Origin: Pseudomonadota bacterium
Lineage (GTDB): Bacteria > Pseudomonadota > Alphaproteobacteria > Rhodospirillales > Magnetospirillaceae
DNA length: 35,388 nt
Direction of reading: 5' to 3'
Assembly (NCBI GenBank): GCA_023458315.1
Contig: JAEXAH010000136.1
Location: 1 to 35,388, forward strand
Part shown: piece by piece, positions 8,900 to 17,133 of the stretch
How positions within the stretch are numbered: the first letter of the stretch is position 1
Layout: the number at the start of each line of letters is the position of its first letter
Made by a program: the position numbers and the translations under genes
Notes under the pieces: model-generated
The model's database searches: none
Told to the model about the DNA's origin: nothing
The model's input: only the letters and a program-made list of their open reading frames with translations

Positions 8900-8945
8900 C
8901 CTCTGGAATCCGGAATGTGTCGAATCATGTCATCGGCGGCCGCGA

Positions 8946-10604
8946 TCACGGCGTGCCCTGGGCCACCTTCTGCGGGGTGGCGGCGGGCTTTTCGCCCGCC
9001 TTCTCGGTCACGGGGGCGGCGGGCTTCTCGGCCGGGCGCGACCGCTTCAGCGCCGATTTCAGGCGGCCGTCATGGCCGTACAAATCGTCGCGGAAATGCA
9101 CGGTGCCGTCGTCGTCGGCCCAGGCGGTCATGTACATCAGATAGACGGTCAGCGGCTTGTCCAGCTTCAGCGTCTTGGTGGCATCGGCGGCGATCAGGTC
9201 GTCCACCTTGTCCACGTAATCGGCCGGAACCAGCGCCTGGGCCAGCGCCACCGGCCGTTCCAGCCGCACGCAGCCATGGGACAGGGCGCGGAAGATGCGG
9301 CCGAAATACTGGCGCTTGGGCGTGTCGTGCAGATAGATGTCGTCCTGGTTGGACAGGTTGAACTTGACCTGTCCCAGGGCGTTGTCGGCGCCCGGCGCCT
9401 GACGGATGCGCCAGGGGAACTTGCTGTATTTGTGCCAGTCGATGTTCAGGCCCTGGCTTTGCGGGCTGCCTTCGGGAAAGGCGTCCAGGATCTGCATGTT
9501 GTTGGCCGCCAGATAGCGCGGGTCCTTGCGCAGCTTGGGCAGCATTTCCTTGGTGGCGATGGACGGCGGCACCGTCCAGGTCGGGTTCAGCACCACCGAG
9601 GTCATGGTGGTCTGCATGGTCGGGGTCTGGTGCTGGACGTCGCCGACCACCACGCGCATGGCCATGCTGATCTCGCCGTTGCGCACCAGTTCCAGGTGGG
9701 CGGCGGGCAGATTGACGGCGATGTGGGTGGGGTCCAGGGCGCGCGGCATCCAGCGCCAGCGTTCCATGTTGGCCTGAATCTGGCGCAGCCGGTCCTCGGC
9801 GCTGACGTTCAGTGCCGCCAGGGTGGCCTTGCCCACCGCGCCGTCGGCCTCGATACCGTGGCGGGTCTGGAATTTCTTGATGGCGGCGGTCAGGGCCGGG
9901 TCAAGCTGCTTGCCCTTGTCGTGGCCGGGGTCCAGTTCGCCGGTGACGATCAGCCGCTTGCGGATGGCGGGAACGCGCTCGTCCTCGGCCCCCGGCTTGA
10001 TGGACGGGCCATCGGGAATGGTGGTCCAGCCGCCCGCCCGGGCCAGCCGGGTATACGCCTCCAGCGCCCGTTTCAGCCGGTGATAACCGGCATAGGCGGG
10101 GGGCTGTCCGGCCAGGGCGGCGTTGAAATCCTTGCCCGCCGCCAGATCGCGCAACACGCGGGTGCCGTTGAAGGCGGGGCGGGTTTCCGGCCCCATGCCG
10201 CCGACCAGGCGGGTGGGGTTGACGCGGCCGACGCTGACGTCGCGGGCAAAGCGCAGCAGGGCGTCCGACACCGCCAGATCGCGTTCCAGATCGGACGCGG
10301 CGGCGGGCAGGGCGTAGACCTCGGCGCTCAGCCCCTCGGCCGGGGCGATGGCCTGAACGTCGCTCAGCAGGCGGTCGGCCACCGCCTGGGCGGTGCCGGT
10401 CCACGCCAGCCGGAAGCCGCGGTCACGGTAGAAATCCAGCAGGGCGGCGGGGTCGATGGTGCGGTCGCCGACCTTGATGGCGCCGCCGCCGTCTTCCAGG
10501 CGGCGCTGCACCTCGGCCGGGCTTTCGGCCAGGGCGATGGCGGGCGTGCCGACGCTGGCGAAAGCCAGGGCCAGGGAAACCAGGAATGGCCGCGCGAACG
10601 ACAA
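8946..10604 (-). CDS. L,D-transpeptidase (YkuD family, YcbB/LdtD-like) with TTG start
   Basis: About 552 residues. A signal peptide (FARPFLVSLALAFASVG, then an A-L-A cleavage) leads into an N-terminal substrate domain. A peptidoglycan-binding segment follows (KKFQTRHGIEADGAVGKATL near residue 250), then the YkuD catalytic domain with SHGCVRLERP; the nucleophile is about Cys445. The family cross-links peptidoglycan by forming 3-3 bonds in the periplasm. Start choice: no ATG or GTG fits. TTG at 10604 puts the signal peptide at the N-terminus and follows GGGG by seven bases; TTG at 10610 is the alternative. A longer frame reaching 10943 would overlap the rhodanese gene and its residues do not look like protein. 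The C-terminus has a lysine/alanine/proline-rich tail. Confidence 0.88.
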   Translation of the reverse strand: MSFARPFLVSLALAFASVGTPAIALAESPAEVQRRLEDGGGAIKVGDRTIDPAALLDFYRDRGFRLAWTGTAQAVADRLLSDVQAIAPAEGLSAEVYALPAAASDLERDLAVSDALLRFARDVSVGRVNPTRLVGGMGPETRPAFNGTRVLRDLAAGKDFNAALAGQPPAYAGYHRLKRALEAYTRLARAGGWTTIPDGPSIKPGAEDERVPAIRKRLIVTGELDPGHDKGKQLDPALTAAIKKFQTRHGIEADGAVGKATLAALNVSAEDRLRQIQANMERWRWMPRALDPTHIAVNLPAAHLELVRNGEISMAMRVVVGDVQHQTPTMQTTMTSVVLNPTWTVPPSIATKEMLPKLRKDPRYLAANNMQILDAFPEGSPQSQGLNIDWHKYSKFPWRIRQAPGADNALGQVKFNLSNQDDIYLHDTPKRQYFGRIFRALSHGCVRLERPVALAQALVPADYVDKVDDLIAADATKTLKLDKPLTVYLMYMTAWADDDGTVHFRDDLYGHDGRLKSALKRSRPAEKPAAPVTEKAGEKPAATPQKVAQGTP

Positions 10605-10714
10605 TTGCAAACCCCAAAACCGTCGGCCGGGCGCCGATATCCCGAAAGCATGTGGCGCCGATGCCCAGGTCGGCGCGCCGCCCGCGATTCCTTCTGAACC
10701 GGGGCGGGCACCTA

Positions 10715-10745
10715 TGCATATCTGGCCCCGGCACGGGGAAGTCAA
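10715..10745 (-). promoter_or_regulatory. Candidate promoter of the L,D-transpeptidase gene
   Basis: TTGACT (10745-10740, minus strand) and TATGCA (10720-10715) are separated by 19 bases. The layout matches the promoter proposed for the downstream DUF882 gene. A transcript from here would have a leader of roughly 100 bases and contain the proposed TTG start but not the spurious upstream in-frame ATG, which supports the start choice. Confidence 0.4.
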
Positions 10746-10758
10746 CGCCAAACCATGA

Positions 10759-10775
10759 CCCCAAAGTCTTTGGGG
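10759..10775. repeat. Perfect 17-base palindrome between rhodanese and L,D-transpeptidase genes
   Basis: CCCCAAAGTCTTTGGGG: arms of seven to eight bases around a one-to-three-base centre. It lies downstream of the rhodanese stop and just upstream of the proposed transpeptidase promoter. It could be a weak terminator for the rhodanese transcript, though no T-run follows on either strand, or an operator for the next gene. Confidence 0.5.
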
Positions 10776-10830
10776 CAACAGTGCGGCGGGAATGCAACAC
10801 TTTTGGCTAGGGTATGGACCCGAGCAGGGG

Positions 10831-11250
10831 TCAGCCTTGCACCCAGGGCAGGCCCTGGGCCTTCCAGCCCGCCGCGCCGCCGCGATGGCGGGTGGCGTCC
10901 AGCGGACCTTCGAACCCGTCCGAGATGTTGTAGGCGGCGCCATAGCCCAGGCCGGTCAGCAGTTCCGCCGCCGCCTTCGACCGCACGCCCGACCGGCACA
11001 GCAACAGCACGGTGTCGTCCGGCCCCACGCCCTGGCCTTTCAGTTGCTCGGCGAAGGCGTCGTTGCGGGTGTTGCCGGGAAAGGTCTGCCACTGCACCAG
11101 CACCACCTGCTTGTCCAGGGGGGACAGGTCGGGCACGCCCACATAGACCCATTCCGCCTGGGTGCGCACGTCCACCAGCTTGGCGGCGGGGTCGGATTTC
11201 AGCTTTTCCCAGGCTTCGCTGGGGGTGATGTCGCCGGCGTAGCTGCTCAT
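10831..11250 (-). CDS. Rhodanese-like sulfurtransferase
   Basis: 139 residues, a single rhodanese domain without signal peptide, so probably cytoplasmic. It opens ITPSEAWEKL and has the A-K-L-V-D-V-R-T beta strand of the family. The active-site loop is CRSGVRS, with catalytic Cys85 in the six-residue C-x-x-x-x-R form expected for thiosulfate or persulfide sulfurtransferases. The insert containing WQTFPGNTRND is common in proteobacterial members. It is divergent from the sulfate-reduction operon, so a role in sulfane sulfur transfer or detoxification tied to sulfide production is plausible but inferred. Confidence 0.9.
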   Translation of the reverse strand: MSSYAGDITPSEAWEKLKSDPAAKLVDVRTQAEWVYVGVPDLSPLDKQVVLVQWQTFPGNTRNDAFAEQLKGQGVGPDDTVLLLCRSGVRSKAAAELLTGLGYGAAYNISDGFEGPLDATRHRGGAAGWKAQGLPWVQG

Positions 11251-11288
11251 GTCGTCTCCGATTTAACGTAAAAGCTAGTGTTTAATGG

Positions 11289-11374
11289 GTGTATTCTACA
11301 CAAAAATACGTTGACTTACCAGTCATTCCAGTGCGAATTTGTGCTTCAGGAACAACATACACCTTGTGCGGTGT
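11289..11374. promoter_or_regulatory. AT-rich divergent control region with two inverted repeats
   Basis: The 147-base gap between the rhodanese and sulfite reductase genes is much richer in A and T than its surroundings. It holds GTGTA-TTC-TACAC (11289-11301) and ACACC-TTGTGC-GGTGT (11359-11374). The first, near the middle, looks like a dimeric regulator site. The second could form a small leader hairpin before the reductase start. A TTGACT at 11311-11316 may be a -35 element but no convincing -10 was found. Which regulator binds is unknown. Confidence 0.4.
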
Positions 11375-11397
11375 GTTTTATCGAAAGGGTGCCCCCG

Positions 11398-13464
11398 ATG
11401 CTCGACGCCAGCCCGGCCCAACTGAACCAGTCCGAACCGCTGGTGCGGCTCAGCGACCTGGGGGAATACCGCCAGGGCCTGGAAAAGCATCTGGCCGGGG
11501 ATTGGGATGACGAACGCTGGACCGCCTATCGCGTCCGCTTCGGCGTCTACGGCCAAAAGCAGCCGGGCGTGCAGATGGTCCGTATCAAGATCCCCGGCGG
11601 CATCCTGCCGGTGGCGTGGGCGCGCACCATCGCCCAGGCCAACCGCCGCTTCGCCGTGGGCGACGCCCATTTCACCACCCGCCAGGACGTGCAGATCTAT
11701 CACGTGCCGCTGGCCCGTTCCGCCGACCTGCTGGAATTCCTGTATTCCAACGGCGTCACCACCCGTGAAGCCTGCGGCAACACGCTGCGCAACATGAACG
11801 CCTGTTCGCTGGCCGGGGCCTGCCCGCGCGAATTGGTGGATGCGGGCCGCGTCGCCGAGCAACTGACCCGCGCCTGGATCCGCAACCCGCTGGTTCAGCA
11901 CATGCCGCGCAAGGCCAAGTTCACCGTGTCGGGCTGCGCCACCGATTGCGGCGCCAGCACCATCCACGATTTGGGCTTCATCGCGGTCGAGCAGGACGGC
12001 CGCCAGGGCTTCCGCGTGTTGGCCGGTGGCGGCCTGGGCGGCCAGCCGCGCGCCGCCGTCGAGGTGCTGCCCTTCGTCACCGAGGACGAACTGGCCCAGG
12101 TGGTCGAGGCGTTCGCCCGCCTGCATCAGAAATACTCCAACCGCCGCGACCGTTCCCTGGCCCGCATCAAGTTCGTGGTCAAGCGCTTCGGCGAGGAAAA
12201 GTTCGTGGAACTGTTCCGCGAGGAATTCGACCGCGTCAAGGGCCTGCCGCAACGCCCGTGGGACAAGCTGGCGTGGCGGGTTCCCACCCAGGCCGCCGTG
12301 GCCCGCACCCCGGTCGGGGTGATCGACGCCAATGACGGCAGCAAGGCGGTGGTGGTGTCGGTGCCGCTGGGCATCGTGTCGTCCGACCAGTTGGAACGGC
12401 TGGCCGACATCGCCGAACAGGCCGGGGCCCGCGAATGGCGCATCACCCGCGACCAGAACGTCGCCCTGCTGGGCGTCGCCGCCGACAAGGTCGGGCTGGT
12501 GGCCGCCGGGGTGCGGGCCATCGGCTTCGACGTGCCCGAATCGGCCGACGACGTGCCCGACGTGGTGTCGTGCCCCGGCACCACCACCTGCCGCATCGGC
12601 ATCACCAATTCGCAAAGCTTCGCCCGCGAGGTCTTGACCCAGGCCAATGCCGATCCGCTTGCAAAAGGCTTGTCTGTGCATGTCTCGGGCTGTCAAAACT
12701 CCTGCGGTCTGCACCACGTCGCGGATTTTGGATTGCATGGCATGGCGAAGAAAATCGACGGCCGCTCGGCGCCCCATTACCAACTGCATTTCGGCGGCGA
12801 CGCGCGGACCGGGGAAATCGGCCTGTCCGGTCCGATGATCCCGGCCAAGTTGGCCGACCGCGCCCTGGCGCTGCTGCGCGCCGCCCATGCCCCGGCCCGT
12901 GCCGGGGGCGAAAGCGTGCGGGCCTGGGCCGAGCGTCTGGGCAAGGCGGGCATCAACGCGGTGCTGGCGCCGCTGGACCCCAGCCAGGCCCCGGCGGTGT
13001 TCGTCGATTGGGGTGACGCCGACGAATTCGCCGGTGCCCCGACCACCCGTGGCGAATGCGCCGCGCCCTTCGCCATGGACGATCTGTACGCCGACATGGT
13101 GGACGACGCCCTGATCAGCCTGGACCGCCGTCAGGCGGTGGGCCAGGAAGACGCGGCCCGCGCCGCCGGTCAGGTGGGCGTGCTGTTCGCCGCCCGCCGT
13201 GCCCTGCACACCCAGGCGGTGCCCACCGACGACGAAACCACGCTGGAGGCCGCTTTGGCCGCGGTGCGCGGCACCTTCGGCGGCAATGCCGATCTGCTGG
13301 CGGTGTTCGCCGCCGCCGATGCCGCCAGGGATGGTGACTTGGCGGTGTTCCGCGAGGCGCTGGCCGTGCTGATCGACACCGTCGCCCAATTGGTCGAGGT
13401 TCCGGCCGCCGCCGCCCCGGCCGCCGTGGGCGACCTGTCCGCCATCCTGGGGTCGGGCGAATGA
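11398..13464 (+). CDS. Ferredoxin-type nitrite/sulfite reductase with C-terminal extension
   Basis: 688 residues. Two ferrodoxin-like/siroheme half-domains are recognisable. The C-terminal half has the [4Fe-4S]-siroheme motif C-x5-C (392, 398) with C-x3-C (432, 436). The N-terminal half also has a full set: C136, C142, C180, C184. The reaction is six-electron reduction of sulfite to sulfide, which fits the following cysH-cysD-cysNC genes; nitrite is an alternative substrate. No CysJ-like flavoprotein is encoded nearby, so ferredoxin is the likely electron donor. Residues about 500-688 form a helical extension (G-E-C-A near 553) beyond the usual family end. Start: ATG at 11398 follows AAAGGG by eight bases; the in-frame region upstream to 11278 is the control region. 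The stop overlaps cysH by four bases. Confidence 0.92.
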   Translation: MLDASPAQLNQSEPLVRLSDLGEYRQGLEKHLAGDWDDERWTAYRVRFGVYGQKQPGVQMVRIKIPGGILPVAWARTIAQANRRFAVGDAHFTTRQDVQIYHVPLARSADLLEFLYSNGVTTREACGNTLRNMNACSLAGACPRELVDAGRVAEQLTRAWIRNPLVQHMPRKAKFTVSGCATDCGASTIHDLGFIAVEQDGRQGFRVLAGGGLGGQPRAAVEVLPFVTEDELAQVVEAFARLHQKYSNRRDRSLARIKFVVKRFGEEKFVELFREEFDRVKGLPQRPWDKLAWRVPTQAAVARTPVGVIDANDGSKAVVVSVPLGIVSSDQLERLADIAEQAGAREWRITRDQNVALLGVAADKVGLVAAGVRAIGFDVPESADDVPDVVSCPGTTTCRIGITNSQSFAREVLTQANADPLAKGLSVHVSGCQNSCGLHHVADFGLHGMAKKIDGRSAPHYQLHFGGDARTGEIGLSGPMIPAKLADRALALLRAAHAPARAGGESVRAWAERLGKAGINAVLAPLDPSQAPAVFVDWGDADEFAGAPTTRGECAAPFAMDDLYADMVDDALISLDRRQAVGQEDAARAAGQVGVLFAARRALHTQAVPTDDETTLEAALAAVRGTFGGNADLLAVFAAADAARDGDLAVFREALAVLIDTVAQLVEVPAAAAPAAVGDLSAILGSGE

Positions 13465-14135
13465 GCCTGGACGCGCTTTCCCGTCTGGATGGCAAGGCGC
13501 TGATCGCCGCCGCCATCGCCGCCTTTCCCGGCCGTGTCGCCGTGACCTCGTCGTTTGGCGCGGAATCGGCGGTGCTGCTGGATCTGGTGGCCCAGGTCGA
13601 TCCCGGCCTGCCGGTGATCTTCCTGGATACCGGCGAATTGTTCGACGAAACGGTGGAATACCGCGCCACGCTTCAGGCCCGGCTGGGCCTGACCAACGTG
13701 GTGGCGGTGCGCCCCACCGACGCCGACCGCCGACAGGCCGAGGAATTGTGGCGCACCGACGCCGACCGCTGTTGCGAATTGCGCAAGGTGCTGCCGCTGG
13801 CCCGTGCCGTCGATGGTTTCGACGCGCTGATCGACGGCCGCAAGCGGGCGCATGGCTTCGACCGCGACGCCCTGCCCACCGTCCAGCAGGCGGGGGGCAA
13901 GATCAAGATCAGTCCGCTCGCCACCTGGAGCGAAGAGCAGGTCGAGGCCGCCTTCCTGGAGCGCGACCTGCCCCGCCACCCGCTGGTGGCCCAGGGCTAC
14001 CGCTCCATCGGCTGCTGGCCGTGCACCCGGCCGACCCGGCCCGGCGAACCGGCCCGCGCCGGGCGCTGGTCCGGCAGCGCCAAGACCGAATGTGGAATTC
14101 ATACCGTGCCCCTGGGGGCTGCGAAGGACCAGTAA
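13461..14135 (+). CDS. cysH: Adenylyl-sulfate (APS) reductase, [4Fe-4S] type
   Basis: 224 residues. The PP-loop-like TSSFGAESAVLL near 29-40 and LDTGELF at 55-61 are CysH signatures. The cluster-binding cysteines C104-C105 (RCCELRK), C185 and C188 (GCWPC) mark the iron-sulfur APS reductase subclass rather than the cluster-free PAPS reductase of E. coli. Catalytic Cys211 sits in KTECGIH near the C-terminus. The enzyme reduces APS (from CysD/CysN) to sulfite, which the upstream reductase turns into sulfide. ATG overlaps the upstream stop (ATGA), implying coupled translation. The substrate-loop variant GRKRAHGF differs from the common L-R-R-E form but is seen, as I recall, in related alphaproteobacterial proteins. 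Confidence 0.94.
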   Translation: MSLDALSRLDGKALIAAAIAAFPGRVAVTSSFGAESAVLLDLVAQVDPGLPVIFLDTGELFDETVEYRATLQARLGLTNVVAVRPTDADRRQAEELWRTDADRCCELRKVLPLARAVDGFDALIDGRKRAHGFDRDALPTVQQAGGKIKISPLATWSEEQVEAAFLERDLPRHPLVAQGYRSIGCWPCTRPTRPGEPARAGRWSGSAKTECGIHTVPLGAAKDQ

Positions 14136-14136
14136 G

Positions 14137-14937
14137 ATGAACGACCTCGATGTCCTGGAAAGCGAGTCCATCTACATCTTCCGCGAGGCGTTCAACCGCC
14201 TCGACAAGATCGCCATGCTGTGGTCGATCGGCAAGGATTCCAACGTCATGCTGTGGCTGGCGCGCAAGGCGTTCTTCGGCCATGTGCCGTTCCCGGTGCT
14301 GCATGTGGACACCAATTACAAGATCCCGGAAATGATCGAGTTCCGCGACCGCGTCGCCAAGGAATGGAACCTGCCGCTGATCGTCGGCCAGAACAAGGAA
14401 GCGCTGGCGGCGGGCATGAGCCCGGCCCAGGGCCGCGTCAATTGCTGCTCGGCGCTGAAGACCGAGGGGCTGAAGGCGCTGCTGGCCGAACACGGCTATA
14501 CCGGCGTCATCGCCGGTATCCGCCGCGACGAGGAAGGCACCCGCGCCAAGGAACGCGTGTTCAGCCCGCGCAACGAAACCAACGAATGGGATTTCAAGGA
14601 CCAGCCCCCCGAATTCTGGGGCCAGTTCAAGACCGATTTCGCCCCCGGCACCCATCTGCGCATCCATCCGCTGCTGGCGTGGACCGAGCTGGACGTGTGG
14701 CGCTACATCGCCCGCGAGGGCATTCCGGTGGTTGACCTGTACTTCGCCAAGAACGGCCGCCGGTACCGCTCGCTGGGCTGCGCCCCGTGCACCGGCTCCA
14801 TCGCCTCGACCGCCTCAACCGTCGAGGAAATCATCGAGGAGTTGGAAACCACCAAGACGTCCGAGCGCGCCGGCCGCGCCCAGGACAAGGAATCCGAGGA
14901 TGCCTTCGAGCGGCTGCGCGCCGCCGGCTACATGTAA
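14137..14937 (+). CDS. cysD: Sulfate adenylyltransferase subunit 2 (ATP sulfurylase small subunit)
   Basis: 266 residues. The family PP-loop SIGKDSNVML is near residue 30, followed by HVDTNYKIPEM, the G-R-V-N-C-C-S-A-L-K-T segment, GIRRDEEGTRAKER and SLGCAPCTGS. It transfers AMP from ATP to sulfate to make APS, driven by GTP hydrolysis on its partner CysN. It starts one base after the cysH stop, with GAAGGA nine bases before the ATG. cysN-cysC follows 12 bases after its stop. Full length. Confidence 0.96.
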   Translation: MNDLDVLESESIYIFREAFNRLDKIAMLWSIGKDSNVMLWLARKAFFGHVPFPVLHVDTNYKIPEMIEFRDRVAKEWNLPLIVGQNKEALAAGMSPAQGRVNCCSALKTEGLKALLAEHGYTGVIAGIRRDEEGTRAKERVFSPRNETNEWDFKDQPPEFWGQFKTDFAPGTHLRIHPLLAWTELDVWRYIAREGIPVVDLYFAKNGRRYRSLGCAPCTGSIASTASTVEEIIEELETTKTSERAGRAQDKESEDAFERLRAAGYM

Positions 14938-14949
14938 GGAAAAGGGGTC

Positions 14950-16821
14950 ATGAGCGTGATCCAGAAAACCGATACCGCGCCCTTGCGCATCGTCGTGGTC
15001 GGCCATGTCGATCATGGCAAATCCACCCTGGTCGGCCGCATCCTGCACGAAACCGGCGCCCTGCCCGAAGGCAAGGTCGAGTACCTCAAGGAAGTGTGCG
15101 ACAAGCGCGGCATGCCGTTCGAGTGGGCCTTCGTCATGGACGCCCTTCAGGCCGAGCGCGACCAGGGCATCACCATCGACACCTCGCAATTGCGCTTCCA
15201 TTCCGGCAAGCGCCCGGTGCTGATCATCGACGCCCCCGGCCACAAGGAATTCCTCAAGAACATGATCACCGGCGCCGCCTCGGCCGAGGCCGCGCTGCTG
15301 ATCGTCGACGCCGCCGAGGGCGTGCAGGAACAGACCCGCCGCCATGGCTATCTGCTGCACCTGCTGGGCCTGACCCAGATCGCCGTCGCCGTCAACAAGA
15401 TGGATCTGGTGGGCTGGAGCGAGGCCCGCTTCCAGGAAGTCGAGGCGGAAATCCGCGCCTATCTGGGCGAGATCGGCGTCACCCCCACCCATGTCATTCC
15501 GGTGTCGGCGCGCGGCGGCGACAACGTGCGCGGTCCTTCCGACGCGGCGGCCTGGTATCAGGGGCCGAGCATCATCGATTCCCTGGACGGCTTCCACACC
15601 GCCGCCCCGGCCACCGACCTGGATTTGCGCCTGCCGGTGCAGGACGTCTACAAGTTCGACACCCGCCGCATCATCGCCGGGCGCATCGAATCCGGCCGGG
15701 TCAAGGTCGGCGACCGTCTGGTCTTCGCCCCCAGCGGCAAGTCGGCCAAGGTCGCCAGCATCGAAGGCTGGGCGGGCGACGACGTCACCACCCTGTCGGC
15801 CGGGGCCGGTCAGGCGGTGGGCGTCACCCTGGACGAGCCCATCTTCGTGGAACGCGGCCAGATCGCCCATATCGGCGACGCCGCGCCGACCATCGCCTAC
15901 GCCCTGCGCGCCCGCGTGTTCTGGCTGGGCCGCGAGGCGCTGAAGATCGGTTCGCGCCTCAAGCTCAAGCTGGCCACCGCCGAATATCCGGTGGAAGTGG
16001 CGGCCATCGAACGGGTGGTCGACGTCGAGGATCTGAAGAACCACGACGGCACCGAGGTCGGCCGCAACGCCGTGGCGGAGATCGTGCTGCGGTCCCGCGC
16101 CCCCATGGCCATCGATCCCTTCGCCGACAACGCCCGGCTGGGCCGCTTCGTGCTGGTGCAGGGCTACGACATCGTCGGCGGCGGCATCGTCGCCGGGGCG
16201 GTGGGCGAATCCTCGAATCTGACCGAAGTCGAACACAAGGTGACGGCCGACGCCCGCGCGCGGGCCAACGGCCACCAGGGCGGCGTGTTGTGGCTGACCG
16301 GCCTGTCGGGCGCGGGCAAGTCCACCATCGCCATGGAACTGGAACGCCGCCTGTTCCTGCGCGGCTGGCAGGTCACGGTGCTGGATGGCGACAATGTGCG
16401 CACCGGCCTGAACGCCGACCTGGGCTTTTCCGAGGCCGACCGCGCCGAGAACATCCGCCGCGTCGGCGAGGTCGCCCACCTGTTCGCCAAGGCGGGCATG
16501 CTGGTGATCGCCTCGTTCATCAGCCCCTATGGTGCCGACCGCGAGCGGGTGCGGGCCATCGACCCCGAGGCGTTCCACGAGATCCATATCGCCACCGATC
16601 TGGAGGAATGCGAGCGCCGCGACCCCAAGGGCCTGTACAAAAAGGCCCGCGCCGGGCAGTTGCCGGAATTCACCGGCATCTCGGCCCCCTACGAAATCCC
16701 CGAACAGCCGGAATTGCGCCTGCGCACCGCCGGACGCACGGTGGACGAGGCGGTGGCCGAACTTCAGGCGTATGTGGAGGGGACGCTGGGCCTGTCGTCG
16801 CGGGAACGCGCCGCTAAGTAA
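14950..16821 (+). CDS. cysNC: Fused sulfate adenylyltransferase GTPase subunit and APS kinase (CysNC)
   Basis: 623 residues. The CysN GTPase domain (about 1-430) has the P-loop GHVDHGKST at 18-26, then R-D-Q-G-I-T-I-D-T, DAPGH and NKMD. A CysC kinase domain follows with P-loop GLSGAGKST starting at 451, LDGDNVRTGLN and SPYGADRERVR. The first half stimulates APS formation with CysD; the second phosphorylates APS to PAPS. DAPGHKEFLKNM is closer to EF-Tu-like sequences than E. coli CysN, suggesting a distinct CysN branch. The presence of an APS kinase in an operon with an APS-type reductase is discussed as a finding. A strong terminator follows. Confidence 0.95.
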   Translation: MSVIQKTDTAPLRIVVVGHVDHGKSTLVGRILHETGALPEGKVEYLKEVCDKRGMPFEWAFVMDALQAERDQGITIDTSQLRFHSGKRPVLIIDAPGHKEFLKNMITGAASAEAALLIVDAAEGVQEQTRRHGYLLHLLGLTQIAVAVNKMDLVGWSEARFQEVEAEIRAYLGEIGVTPTHVIPVSARGGDNVRGPSDAAAWYQGPSIIDSLDGFHTAAPATDLDLRLPVQDVYKFDTRRIIAGRIESGRVKVGDRLVFAPSGKSAKVASIEGWAGDDVTTLSAGAGQAVGVTLDEPIFVERGQIAHIGDAAPTIAYALRARVFWLGREALKIGSRLKLKLATAEYPVEVAAIERVVDVEDLKNHDGTEVGRNAVAEIVLRSRAPMAIDPFADNARLGRFVLVQGYDIVGGGIVAGAVGESSNLTEVEHKVTADARARANGHQGGVLWLTGLSGAGKSTIAMELERRLFLRGWQVTVLDGDNVRTGLNADLGFSEADRAENIRRVGEVAHLFAKAGMLVIASFISPYGADRERVRAIDPEAFHEIHIATDLEECERRDPKGLYKKARAGQLPEFTGISAPYEIPEQPELRLRTAGRTVDEAVAELQAYVEGTLGLSSRERAAK

Positions 16822-16849
16822 ACAAGTATCCTAAAGTACCGTTTCGCGG

Positions 16850-16883
16850 CGGGCGCCCCCACAAAGGGCGCCCGTCCTGTTTT
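16850..16883 (+). terminator. Rho-independent terminator of the sulfate-assimilation operon
   Basis: A perfect nine-base stem, CGGGCGCCC (16850-16858) with GGGCGCCCG (16866-16874), and a seven-base loop. It is followed by TCCTGTTTT. It lies 28 bases after the cysNC stop, closing the operon that starts with the sulfite reductase. Confidence 0.8.
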
Positions 16884-17133
16884 CATGGTCAGACCATGCG
16901 TTTTGCGAAAGTCTAGCATGCATCCCTGATTCTCGGGTCGCGGGGGACAAGCCTATTTCCCGCAAACAAAGAAAATCACAATCTTGTCGGATGCTTCCAA
17001 GAACATGTCTCTCGCCTTGGCTGTGTGTGCGTATTTTTTGCTGTGGATGGGTCTGGGCGAAAGGCATAGATAAAAGGAGAGATCAAAGGATAAATAAATC
17101 GGGTTGGGGAACCCGCAGCCAATGGGGGACATG
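16884..17133 (+). other. Leader region of the first chemoreceptor gene, no gene seen
   Basis: Roughly 250 bases without a believable coding frame, richer in A and T than the surroundings, including a TATTTTTTG tract near 17032-17040 and a purine-rich GATAAAAGGAGAGATCAAAGG stretch (about 17070-17090). It presumably holds the chemoreceptor promoter, but I could not assign confident -35/-10 or flagellar sigma-28 hexamers. An open frame on the minus strand here has no protein-like features. Confidence 0.4.

Noticed and set aside
10759..10775. Palindrome CCCCAAAGTCTTTGGGG as an intrinsic terminator
   Set aside because: No T-run follows on either strand, so it is reported only as a palindrome of unknown role.
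10605..10943. Upstream extension of the L,D-transpeptidase frame to an ATG at 10943
   Set aside because: It overlaps the rhodanese gene, covers the proposed promoter and puts over 100 unlikely residues before a clear signal peptide.
11278..11397. Upstream extension of the sulfite reductase frame
   Set aside because: It would place the protein start inside the AT-rich control region; the residues have no family match, and ATG 11398 has a good AAAGGG at eight bases.
11302..11397. SAM-type riboswitch before the sulfite reductase
   Set aside because: The leader is too short and shows no recognisable conserved core, only a 5-bp hairpin.
16831..17067. Minus-strand open frame in the gap before the first chemoreceptor
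   Set aside because: No domain resemblance and no ribosome site; it runs through the cysNC terminator hairpin.
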